From CALSPH01 sp041690035 (GTDB lineage: Bacteria; Bacteroidota; Bacteroidia; NS11-12g; UBA955), in assembly GCA_041690035.1 (NCBI GenBank), contig JBDNFC010000040.1, positions 1 to 5,827 of the forward strand: a stretch of 5,827 nucleotides of DNA, written 5' to 3'. The translations under genes were made by a program, and so were the position numbers. Positions 1 through 5,827 of the stretch are shown here, piece by piece (the first letter of the stretch is position 1; each line of letters begins with the position of its first letter). Under the pieces are notes generated by a model. The model was not told the DNA's origin, made no database searches, and saw only the letters and a list, made by a program, of their open reading frames with translations.

Positions 1-426
1 TGGAAGTATTGCAACCTGTGCCAATCTTTCTTGGGTAATGTAATCCGAATTGTGCTTTAATCTATTGTCTTCAAAAAGGTTGCTTACATAAGCAAAAGCG
101 GATGCATTTTTATTCAAATAATCCAGCATTTGGGCTTCAATAGACTCCTTGCTTTCTTTATCATTGGCTATTATGCCTCCATTGCTACCAAAATAAGCCA
201 ATGAATTATATACCTTGCCAGCATTTCCTTTTTTTACTATCCAAGGGCATACAGCCGTAATTTTATCATTATCAAAAACGGCAAATAGTTCTTTTTCTGC
301 CTGAAGTATTTTGGCAATGAAATTAATAAATTTTAGATTATGATATAACATGCTTTTACTTTGAATATCAATATATTTTTGATAGTCAATGAAATCATTG
401 GCCAATTCTAATTTTCTAAAAATCAA
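1..426 (-). CDS. FemAB-like (GNAT-fold) acyltransferase, N-terminal part, runs off left edge
   Basis: The minus strand is open for 142 codons from position 426 to the left edge. The product is a clear paralogue of the intact protein at 3394-4395, roughly 45% identical by eye over the shared N-terminal 130 residues. Shared blocks include MLYH, ITA.CPWIVK.G, VYNSLA.FG.NGGI.A and FEDN.L. Proteins of this type are soluble GNAT-fold acyl or aminoacyl transferases; in glycan loci they are usually thought to acylate amino sugars, but the substrate here is unknown. The catalytic C-terminal half lies outside the window. There is no ATG at the homologous start. The first possible start is TTG at 426-424, immediately after the TAA of the broken GNAT (427-429). 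A second TTG is at 405-403, and the first ATG (351-349) would remove conserved residues. It probably depends on read-through from the acyltransferase-3 promoter upstream. Whether the gene is complete beyond the edge cannot be told. Confidence 0.8.
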   Translation of the reverse strand, partial: MIFRKLELANDFIDYQKYIDIQSKSMLYHNLKFINFIAKILQAEKELFAVFDNDKITAVCPWIVKKGNAGKVYNSLAYFGSNGGIIANDKESKESIEAQMLDYLNKNASAFAYVSNLFEDNRLKHNSDYITQERLAQVAILP

Positions 427-794
427 TTATTTTTCTGCTAAATTTTGGTTAAAAAATCCCATACAAATCATTTGGTGATAACTCCCATCCATAAAGAGTT
501 GCTCTTTTAAAACTCCTTCTTGCTCAACCCTATTTTTTTGTATATATTTATTGCTGCTTGATTATATTCGGCCACTTGTAAACATACTTTATGCAAATTT
601 AACTTATTGAAAGCGAATTCTAGAATTAATTGAGTCGCACTTTTTGAAATTCCTTTTCCCCTTGCAGTTTTATCTCCAATAACAATTGCATAATATGCGT
701 TTCTGCTAAAATAATCAATGGTATTTAGTTCTATAAAGCCTATGTGAATTGCAGTTTCATCTTCAATAGAAAAAATAATTCTATCAGTGATAGT
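427..794 (-). pseudogene. GNAT N-acetyltransferase pseudogene (5'-truncated and frameshifted)
   Basis: Translation of the minus strand gives a RimJ/RimL-type GNAT matching residues from about 56 to the end of the intact paralogue at 4661-5191. Shared landmarks are the IDYF.RNA.Y segment, the acetyl-CoA loop R-G-K-G-I and the NKLNL/NELNL helix. Two lesions are visible. First, nothing corresponding to the first 55 or so residues exists: the homology starts at about 794, an in-frame TAG lies at 795-797, and the acyltransferase-3 gene ends only 20 bases further on. Second, one base is missing near 526-527: the expected Ile-Gly-Phe reads ATAGGGTTGAG. The first frame then stops at 507-509, while the next frame continues the homology (EQEGVLKEQLFMDG and onward) to a TAA at 427-429. 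It cannot make a working enzyme as read. A single-base sequencing error could explain the frameshift but not the missing 5' end. Confidence 0.87.
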
Positions 795-814
795 CTATTT
801 AACAGACAACTAGA

Positions 815-1825
815 TTATTTTGGGTTTTTGGAAAGGAATGATTGTAAATGTTCAAAACTGGTAAAAGGTTTTACAATAGGTTCAATAAATTTAAGAGATA
901 GAAAATAGGTAATTATTATTGATGTTATAATTGAAAATATAAACACCATGAGATTATTTAATTTCAATTCATTAAAGAGTGCGTTTACAGGAAAAACTAA
1001 AAACATATGCAAGAGAAAAACATTCATGGTGCGTCCGCCTAAATGTGAGAAAATGGTTTTATATTCTGGAATAATAAAAAGTACTAAGAAACTTATAATA
1101 GATGAACTGAATAAACCGAACATACGAATTAAAAAAACATGAATTTTATTTTGATCATAAATGTTATATCCATAAATTGGAGTGTATGCATCACTTAAAA
1201 ATGAGTTACAGTTGGGGATATAAACAGATAAAATATATATGGCAGACAAAGCTAAAATTAGTAAAGGAGTGAAAATTAATGTATACTTCTGAAATTTTTG
1301 TTTAAAGCTAAAGAAATTATCAGAGTAGTAGCCAAGTACAAAAAATGGCATAAAATATATAATTCTATATAAGGCTAAGAACGTGTTAAAGTCTTTATAA
1401 AAACCAATTATGATTGAAAGAGCAATAACGCCAATAATGGTAATTTTTCTTGGATAAAAATTAAAACAAGGCGCTAATAATCTCCAGAAAAATATTCCGA
1501 GAATATACCAATTTTGATAAGTTGGTTCAAATAAATTAGAAGAACCATATCCGAGTGAAGTAAATTTTGTAAATAAAAAATTCAATACCTCAAATACCAC
1601 ATATATAAACAGAATTTTATCGATGCCTGTTCTTCTCGGTTGAACTACATTTCTAGAAAAATATCCAGAAATGTAAATAAACAATGGCATATGGAAAGAA
1701 TATATTACATTATTCAATCCACCCATAATTGGTAATAACCTATGAAGATTTGCAAAATGACCAAGAACGACTAAAAAAATAAGAATAAATTTCATATTAT
1801 CAAAATACAGGTTTCTTGTTTCCAT
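815..1825 (-). CDS. Acyltransferase-3 family membrane O-acyltransferase
   Basis: The 336-residue product is an integral inner-membrane protein of the acyltransferase-3 family, close in style to fucose 4-O-acetylase-like proteins (COG3594 type). These move an acyl group, usually acetyl, across the membrane onto a sugar hydroxyl of a surface glycan. Visible family marks are the N-terminal YFDNMKFILIFLVVLGHF segment with the conserved His23, and FHMPLFIYISGYF at residues 44-56, the second conserved His/Pro/Gly block. About ten hydrophobic helices follow, with a short basic tail. Length is normal for the single-domain form. The start is an ATG at 1825-1823 with a Bacteroidota-type promoter just upstream. 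The gene diverges from the glycosyltransferase at 1999 and is followed after 20 bases by the GNAT pseudogene. Five 60-base rows within it counted by eye are 17-27% GC, against 32-38% for rows in neighbouring genes, which suggests separate acquisition. Acceptor sugar unknown. Confidence 0.92.
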   Translation of the reverse strand: METRNLYFDNMKFILIFLVVLGHFANLHRLLPIMGGLNNVIYSFHMPLFIYISGYFSRNVVQPRRTGIDKILFIYVVFEVLNFLFTKFTSLGYGSSNLFEPTYQNWYILGIFFWRLLAPCFNFYPRKITIIGVIALSIIIGFYKDFNTFLALYRIIYFMPFFVLGYYSDNFFSFKQKFQKYTLIFTPLLILALSAIYILSVYIPNCNSFLSDAYTPIYGYNIYDQNKIHVFLIRMFGLFSSSIISFLVLFIIPEYKTIFSHLGGRTMNVFLLHMFLVFPVNALFNELKLNNLMVFIFSIITSIIITYFLSLKFIEPIVKPFTSFEHLQSFLSKNPK

Positions 1826-1852
1826 AATTTTTAGTCAGCCTTTTTATTTGTT

Positions 1853-1881
1853 CAAAAGTAGTGAAATTATTATTTAACAAA
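1853..1881 (-). promoter_or_regulatory. Predicted Bacteroidota sigma-A promoter for the acyltransferase-3 gene
   Basis: On the minus strand the -7 element TACTTTTG (1860-1853) matches the Bacteroidota consensus TAnnTTTG exactly. A TTTG (1881-1878) lies 17 bases further upstream as the -33 element, within the 17-23 base range known for Flavobacterium. The -7 box ends 27 bases before the ATG at 1825, leaving a short leader. The element is seen in the sequence; its activity is inferred. Confidence 0.55.
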
Positions 1882-1998
1882 AAAAGTATTATTATATTTA
1901 AAATCGCAATTGCAAATTAATCGCATACCAATTTAAAGTCTAAGATTATAAAAATCCAAGAATCCCTAATTATTGCGCTACCTGTTATCCTTTTTCCC

Positions 1999-3393
1999 TT
2001 GTTTTACAAATTAGATGCACATCCCATTTACCAATGGGATGAGTCTAGGCAAGCCATTAATATGCAAGAGATGCTGGCAAATAATCAGCCACTGGTTACC
2101 TATTTTGAAGGTAAGCCGGACCATTATAATACCAAGCCACCTTTGTTAATCTGGTTGCAAGTCATATTTATGCTATTAACGGATAATCCTGAATTTGCCA
2201 TGAGGTTACCTTCTGCATTTGCAGCGGTTTGCACAATTATAACCCTAGTATTTTTTTTTAATGCTACGCAAAAAAAACCAAAGTGGGGAATATTTGCAGG
2301 CTTAGTTTTAGTTAGTAGCTTTGGGTATACTGAATTGCACAGCGTACGAACAGGAGATTTTGACGCGCTTGTAACCCTTTGGATTGCTTTAATTGCCTGC
2401 CAATACTATCTTGACTTGGAAACAGAAAAGCGAAAATTTTTATATCAGGCAGCATTTTTTTTTGGACTAGCAATTGCCACCAAAGCCTCCGTGCCATTTA
2501 TGCTTTTGCCATTTTTATTTATATGGACAATACTTATAAAAAAGCTGAGGTTTCTCCTCTTTAACAAGGCTTTATATTTTGCCATGCTTATTCCTTTGAC
2601 CTTTATTTTAGTATTTTATTTTTTTAGAGAAGCCATAGACCCGGGATATCTAAAAAGTGCTTGGCACAATGATTTTTATGGTAGGTTCTCTAGCGCTATA
2701 GACAACCATAAAGAATCATGGGATTTTTATTTTTTTAGCCTTTTTCATAAGCGTGCGCCCTATTTCATTTTATCCATACCATTGGCCTTTCCCTTAATTT
2801 ATTTTTCAAAAAATCAAGCACAAAAAAAATTAGCCCTGTTTGCGCTTTTATTTATAATCACTTTTTTAGCTATAATTTCCATTTCCAAAACCAAAATTTT
2901 CTGGTATGACACACCTATTTTCCCTTTTTTGGCAATAGTGGTAACTTTAAACGTAATATTTATTTTAGACTGCTTTTCAAAAAGAATATCCCTGTGCATT
3001 TTAAGTGTAATAACTGCTTCAATCCTCTGGTTTCCGTATCACAAAAACCTGCAATACATTTCATCTATACCCCTTTTTGATTGGGAAAAACAAAGCCATT
3101 ATCAGCCCTCTTACCTTTTAAAAAGTGCCATTGATGGAGAAATTGATTTACAAAACCACACCCTTCTAACAGATGACGTTTACACGCCATATTTTAATTT
3201 TTACATTACACGCCTTGCACAGAAAAAAGGCTATACCATTCCCATTAAATACAACATATCAGAAATGGAAGTGAATGAGGTGTTTATCTATTACCAACCA
3301 CATATTTTTGGTGAAAGCTTAAAAAAATACAACCTAAAAGAGGTGAAGAAAATAAATGAGTTTGTTTATTTTTATAAAAAAACGAAAGAATAA
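1999..3393 (+). CDS. ArnT/PMT-like polyprenyl-phosphate-dependent glycosyltransferase (GT-C fold)
   Basis: This polytopic inner-membrane enzyme resembles the ArnT/PMT (GT83/GT39-like) group, which transfers a sugar from a polyprenyl-phosphate carrier to an acceptor on the periplasmic side. Counting from the TTG at 1999, visible marks are W-D-E-S-R at 13-17 (first loop, conserved acidic pair), K-P-P-L at 46-49, R-L-P-S-A at 69-73, RTGDFDA at 117-123, T-K-A-S at 161-164 followed by LLP, and KTKIFWYDTPIFPFLAI at 297-313, the usual K..WY..P..P loop. About ten hydrophobic helices are followed by a soluble tail from about 345. The start is uncertain. The frame is open back to 1921 and encodes a good first membrane helix (IIALPVILFPLF) before this TTG, but contains no ATG, GTG or TTG there. 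The true start is therefore probably upstream and atypical, or mutated. It is the only plus-strand gene here. The sugar and acceptor are unknown. Confidence 0.88.
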   Translation: MFYKLDAHPIYQWDESRQAINMQEMLANNQPLVTYFEGKPDHYNTKPPLLIWLQVIFMLLTDNPEFAMRLPSAFAAVCTIITLVFFFNATQKKPKWGIFAGLVLVSSFGYTELHSVRTGDFDALVTLWIALIACQYYLDLETEKRKFLYQAAFFFGLAIATKASVPFMLLPFLFIWTILIKKLRFLLFNKALYFAMLIPLTFILVFYFFREAIDPGYLKSAWHNDFYGRFSSAIDNHKESWDFYFFSLFHKRAPYFILSIPLAFPLIYFSKNQAQKKLALFALLFIITFLAIISISKTKIFWYDTPIFPFLAIVVTLNVIFILDCFSKRISLCILSVITASILWFPYHKNLQYISSIPLFDWEKQSHYQPSYLLKSAIDGEIDLQNHTLLTDDVYTPYFNFYITRLAQKKGYTIPIKYNISEMEVNEVFIYYQPHIFGESLKKYNLKEVKKINEFVYFYKKTKE

Positions 3394-4395
3394 TTAAGGC
3401 ATAAGGGCATCGTAGGGAGCCACAAACATTCCAGGATAAGCTTTTGATAAAATTTCGGATGATTGACTTAGTATTGTTTTATCAACTATTTGGGTTTGTA
3501 TAGAATAGGGCATATCTTGGGCTCCAAAACGAGCTTTAAAACGATAAAGGTTTTCATTGGATAAGGGTGTTCCTCCCCAATTCCAAGTGGTAAAGCCGTT
3601 TTTAATGCAATATTGCATTACATAAAAAATAAGAGCCGACATGGGCTGTTTATTCCTGTGCTCTAGCGCTATAGCTGGCATATAATATTCCACAGTATTT
3701 TTATGATAAAAGACTAGTAAAACTGCTGCTTTTTCGCCATCTATTTCAGCCTCAAAAACTTCATAATGTTGGCCGTATTCAAAAAAATTGTTTATATTTT
3801 CAAAAAATATATCCTGCTTGGGAGTTACATTAGCGGCATGCATATTTTGAACATGGGTATTTTTTAGAAAAGTGAGGTTTTGTGTTGTAGAAAATACGAT
3901 ATTTTCTTTAAATGCTTTTCTAACCATATTTCTAGTTTTGAAATGAAAAATCCCCATTAAGGCATCTTCATCAGCACTTTTAGGTAAGGTGGTTACTTGA
4001 GCAATTCTATTTTGCATTAAAAAATGGTCGCCATCCAACTTGTTGTCCTCAAATACATTAGTAATATAAGAGTAAGAAACTGCTTGTTTAGTAATTTCTT
4101 CCAACATTTTTTTCTCAAAAATACTAACATTTTTTTGGTTTATTGCTAATATACCGCCATTAGCTCCAAAAAAGGCCAAACTATTATAAACACTACCATA
4201 TTCCCCATCCTTTACTATCCAAGGGCAAGCAGCTGTAATTTTCTCGTTCTCATATTCAGCAAAAATTAGCAACTCTGCGTTTAATAACTCTGCAGCAAAC
4301 TTAATGTAATTGAGTTGATGATAAAGCATAGTGCCCCTGATTTGAGCCACAAGTTTTATATAATCTATGTACTGACTGCTATTTAATATATTCAC
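3394..4395 (-). CDS. FemAB-like (GNAT-fold) acyltransferase, intact
   Basis: The 333-residue soluble protein has the tandem-GNAT look of FemAB-like/BioF2-like acyltransferases. ITAACPWIVKDG (53-64) and VYNSLAFFGANGGI (69-82) lie in the N-terminal half, and KTRNMVRKA (153-161) is the typical basic linker helix. The C-terminal half has VEYYMPA (235-241), WNWGGTPLSN (271-280) and LYRFKARFGA (283-292), the most recognisable signature. Such proteins in glycan loci are believed to add an acyl or aminoacyl group to an amino sugar; the exact reaction is unknown. The start is GTG at 4395-4393: a TAA closes the frame 18 bases upstream, no ATG lies between, and the first ATG (residue 23) would remove sequence shared with the paralogue at 1-426. 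It lies downstream of the GNAT and a relic of its own family, so it is probably co-transcribed with them. Its stop abuts that of the convergent glycosyltransferase. Confidence 0.9.
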   Translation of the reverse strand: MNILNSSQYIDYIKLVAQIRGTMLYHQLNYIKFAAELLNAELLIFAEYENEKITAACPWIVKDGEYGSVYNSLAFFGANGGILAINQKNVSIFEKKMLEEITKQAVSYSYITNVFEDNKLDGDHFLMQNRIAQVTTLPKSADEDALMGIFHFKTRNMVRKAFKENIVFSTTQNLTFLKNTHVQNMHAANVTPKQDIFFENINNFFEYGQHYEVFEAEIDGEKAAVLLVFYHKNTVEYYMPAIALEHRNKQPMSALIFYVMQYCIKNGFTTWNWGGTPLSNENLYRFKARFGAQDMPYSIQTQIVDKTILSQSSEILSKAYPGMFVAPYDALMP

Positions 4396-4441
4396 TGTAT
4401 TCTTTACTTTTTATATAAAACTTATAACTAAATCTTATTAT

Positions 4442-4660
4442 TTACATTCTATAAACCTCACCTTACTTTCCGTCTTTAACCAAACAAGGAAATGCTGCAA
4501 CTAGCTCATTGTTTTCATAAAGTCTTATAATTTCATGATTTGACTTCAATAAGTAAGAAACAAAATTAAGGTATTTTACCAATTGATAAAATACAGAAGT
4601 AGCTTTTAACTCAAGCAGCTTTTAATAGTCGGTAATCCGACCAACTTTTAAAATATCCAA
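4442..4660 (-). pseudogene. FemAB-like acyltransferase relic (N-terminal fragment)
   Basis: Directly after the GNAT stop (TAA at 4663-4661) the same frame continues with TTG and a decayed copy of the FemAB-like N terminus. Readable pieces are ITDY, KLLELKATSVFYQL, YLNFVSYLL, LYENNELVAAFPCLVKDGK and GEVY, collinear with residues about 8-70 of the neighbour at 3394-4395. Stops interrupt it at 4622-4624 (TAA where the left paralogue has CAA), at 4463-4465 (TAA where the intact gene has TAT) and at 4442-4444. Homology ends there, so about 260 residues have been deleted. No internal start could rescue a useful product. The 46 bases between this relic and the intact gene show nothing recognisable. 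It demonstrates that a further family member once stood behind this GNAT. Confidence 0.85.
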
Positions 4661-5191
4661 TTATTGTGCATTAAATTCCTCCTTTAAAATCCCCACATAA
4701 ATTTTATCCAAATATACGCCATTTTGATATAAGTGCTTTCTTTGAACACCCTCTTTTTTAAATCCTAATTTTAAATGAAAATTTAAAGAAGCCTCGTTAT
4801 CCTCTGCTATTTCGCCATAAATTCTAACTAAATTGAGTTCGTTAAAGGCATATGTTAATACTTGTTTAACTGCTTCGGATGCAATTCCTTTTCCTCTATA
4901 ACTATGGTCGCCAATTAAAATTGAGTAATGTGCGTTTCTATTAAAATAATCAATTTCACTAATGTCAGCAAACCCAACATGGGTATTGTTTTCAGTTTCC
5001 TCAATGGCATATACAATGCGGTTTTTATTTCCATCCATTGCCTCTTCTATCCATTTTTGCTCCATTAATTCAGTTACTGGAAGCCTATAAGACATAGCTC
5101 TTGCTTTAGTGTCCAAATTATTTCTCCATACAAGAGACCGCTCAATATCCTCTCTTCTCACAGGTCTAAGTATAGCACTTAATTTTTCCAT
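4661..5191 (-). CDS. GNAT N-acetyltransferase, RimJ/RimL type, probably acting on an amino sugar
   Basis: The 176-residue cytoplasmic protein is a complete single-domain GNAT that takes acetyl-CoA as donor. The acetyl-CoA pyrophosphate-binding loop R-G-K-G-I-A is at 99-104 (family pattern Q/R-x-x-G-x-G/A). The LRPVRREDIERSLVWRNN opening (8-25), IDYFNRNAHYSILIGD (80-95), AEDNEAS (129-135) and LGFKKEGV (142-149) are typical of the RimJ/RimL and PseH-like branch. In nucleotide-sugar loci members of this branch usually N-acetylate a UDP-linked 4-amino sugar. That is inferred here from the adjoining SDR gene; ribosomal-protein acetylation is a less likely alternative. The start is ATG at 5191-5189, three bases after the SDR stop, which implies one operon and possible translational coupling. 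Its TAA is followed at once by the TTG that opens the relic downstream, the same junction seen at 424-429. A broken paralogue lies at 427-794. Confidence 0.92.
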   Translation of the reverse strand: MEKLSAILRPVRREDIERSLVWRNNLDTKARAMSYRLPVTELMEQKWIEEAMDGNKNRIVYAIEETENNTHVGFADISEIDYFNRNAHYSILIGDHSYRGKGIASEAVKQVLTYAFNELNLVRIYGEIAEDNEASLNFHLKLGFKKEGVQRKHLYQNGVYLDKIYVGILKEEFNAQ

Positions 5192-5194
5192 AAT

Positions 5195-5827
5195 TTAAAC
5201 CAAATTATTATCTATAAACCACGCTGCGGTTCTTTTGATCCCTTCTTCCAAATCAATTTGAGCTTTAAAACCCAATAACTCCTCCGATTTTTCTACAGAT
5301 GGAATGCGCAAAGCAATGTCTGCGCTTAAAGGAGGCATGTGTTCTATTGTAGCATCAGATTTTAATACCCTACACACGGTTTGGGCTAAACCCAATATAG
5401 TTGTAACTGCCCTAGCATTGCCAATATTGAAACTTTGTCCAATAGCTTTGGGGTTTTCAAGACATTGCATCAAGCATTCTACAAAGTCGTCCACATAACA
5501 CCAAGCACGTATTTGGGTGCCATCTCCATCTATCATAATTTTGCCATTCTGGAGCGCTCTTTTTATAAATATTTGTATTGCTCCTTCACCGGTTTGTCCT
5601 GGTCCGTAAACATTAAATGGCCTAACAGTAACCACTGGCAATTGATGCTGTGAGATATATGCATGTGCTAAATGCTCGCCAGCAATTTTGCTTACTGCAT
5701 AAGTCCATCTGGCCTCACCAGCACTTCCTGCCACAGTTTGGTCAGTTTCTGAGCTTCTAAAAGCCATGCTGCCAAAAACCTCTGAGGTGCTAAAGTCTAT
5801 AAAACGATCTGTGATTTTATTTATAAA
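5195..5827 (-). CDS. NAD-dependent epimerase/dehydratase (extended SDR), 5' end beyond right edge
   Basis: The frame is open through the right edge; the visible C-terminal 210 residues exclude an internal ATG (5767-5765) as the true start, because conserved SDR sequence precedes it. Visible marks, numbered from the edge, are FIDFSTSEVFG (9-19, catalytic Ser/Thr region), Y-A-V-S-K at 43-47 (catalytic YxxxK), VRPFNVYGPGQ (68-78, substrate-side NVYGP motif), GDGTQIRAWCYVDD (101-114) and SFNIGN (132-137). The NAD-binding GxxGxxG segment lies outside the window. These enzymes act in the cytoplasm on nucleotide-activated sugars (4-epimerisation, 4,6-dehydration or decarboxylation), and this fragment does not decide among them. 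As the most upstream gene of the visible minus-strand run, it probably supplies the sugar that the GNAT three bases downstream modifies. No decay is seen. Confidence 0.93.
   Translation of the reverse strand, partial: FINKITDRFIDFSTSEVFGSMAFRSSETDQTVAGSAGEARWTYAVSKIAGEHLAHAYISQHQLPVVTVRPFNVYGPGQTGEGAIQIFIKRALQNGKIMIDGDGTQIRAWCYVDDFVECLMQCLENPKAIGQSFNIGNARAVTTILGLAQTVCRVLKSDATIEHMPPLSADIALRIPSVEKSEELLGFKAQIDLEEGIKRTAAWFIDNNLV

Noticed and set aside
948..1142. A plus-strand open frame of 64 codons inside the acyltransferase-3 gene.
   Set aside because: It lies antisense to a well-supported gene, gives a lysine-rich low-complexity product with no recognisable motif, and reflects AT-rich membrane-protein coding on the other strand.
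2312..2999. Two short minus-strand open frames (2312-2497 and 2814-2999) inside the glycosyltransferase.
   Set aside because: Both are antisense to conserved transmembrane and loop motifs of the glycosyltransferase and resemble no known protein.
2688..3674. A 14-base identical string, CTCTAGCGCTATAG, at 2688-2701 and 3661-3674, containing the palindrome TAGCGCTA.
   Set aside because: Both copies lie inside conserved coding sequence of unrelated genes on opposite strands, in frames encoding ordinary residues, and no further copies were seen. Chance is the simplest explanation.
4396..4441. A possible TAnnTTT-like promoter element upstream of the intact FemAB-like gene.
   Set aside because: The best match (TAAGTTTT) lacks the final G and no convincing upstream TTTG at suitable spacing was found, so I did not call it.
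5304..5653. Two overlapping plus-strand open frames within the SDR gene.
   Set aside because: The minus strand encodes conserved SDR motifs throughout this interval; the plus-strand products show no family features.
5765..5767. An ATG that could be taken as the start of the SDR gene.
   Set aside because: Conserved SDR sequence (FIDFSTSEVFG) continues in frame upstream to the window edge, so this is an internal methionine.

Overview
The window is a low-GC stretch of a surface-glycan (capsule, O-antigen or glycolipid) biosynthesis locus, most likely from a member of the Bacteroidota. The evidence for that lineage is the AT-rich coding sequence, the tight gene spacing, a promoter of the Bacteroidota form (TTG, 17-base spacer, TAnnTTTG) and the absence of strong Shine-Dalgarno sequences. 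The lineage is an inference; no marker gene is present.

Right to left along the minus strand there are: the C-terminal two thirds of an extended SDR nucleotide-sugar epimerase/dehydratase (5195-5827, running off the right edge); a RimJ/RimL-type GNAT acetyltransferase 3 bases behind it (4661-5191); a decayed N-terminal remnant of a FemAB-like acyltransferase (4442-4660); and an intact FemAB-like acyltransferase (3394-4395). A polytopic ArnT/PMT-type glycosyltransferase on the plus strand (1999-3393, true start probably upstream) converges on the last gene with no base between the two stop codons. Diverging from it on the minus strand is an acyltransferase-3 membrane O-acyltransferase (815-1825). 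This is followed by a 5'-truncated, frameshifted GNAT pseudogene (427-794) and the N-terminal 142 codons of another FemAB-like gene (1-426, running off the left edge).

The most notable feature is that a two-gene module, GNAT followed directly by a FemAB-like gene, is present twice, about 4.23 kb apart. Both copies keep the same TAATTG junction, in which the GNAT stop TAA is followed at once by an in-frame TTG. In the right copy the GNAT is intact and the adjoining FemAB gene is a relic. In the left copy the FemAB-like frame is open and the GNAT is broken. A third, intact FemAB-like gene lies beside the right copy. The locus therefore looks like the product of tandem duplication followed by reciprocal decay, with a very AT-rich acyltransferase-3 gene and an oppositely oriented glycosyltransferase between the copies.

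A plausible combined role is as follows. The SDR (with upstream genes not seen) makes a modified nucleotide sugar, the GNAT and FemAB-like proteins N-acylate it, the acyltransferase-3 protein O-acylates the glycan at the membrane, and the ArnT/PMT-like enzyme transfers a sugar from a polyprenyl carrier outside the inner membrane. The substrates cannot be read from the sequence. No tRNA, rRNA, CRISPR array, transposase or convincing hairpin terminator was seen.
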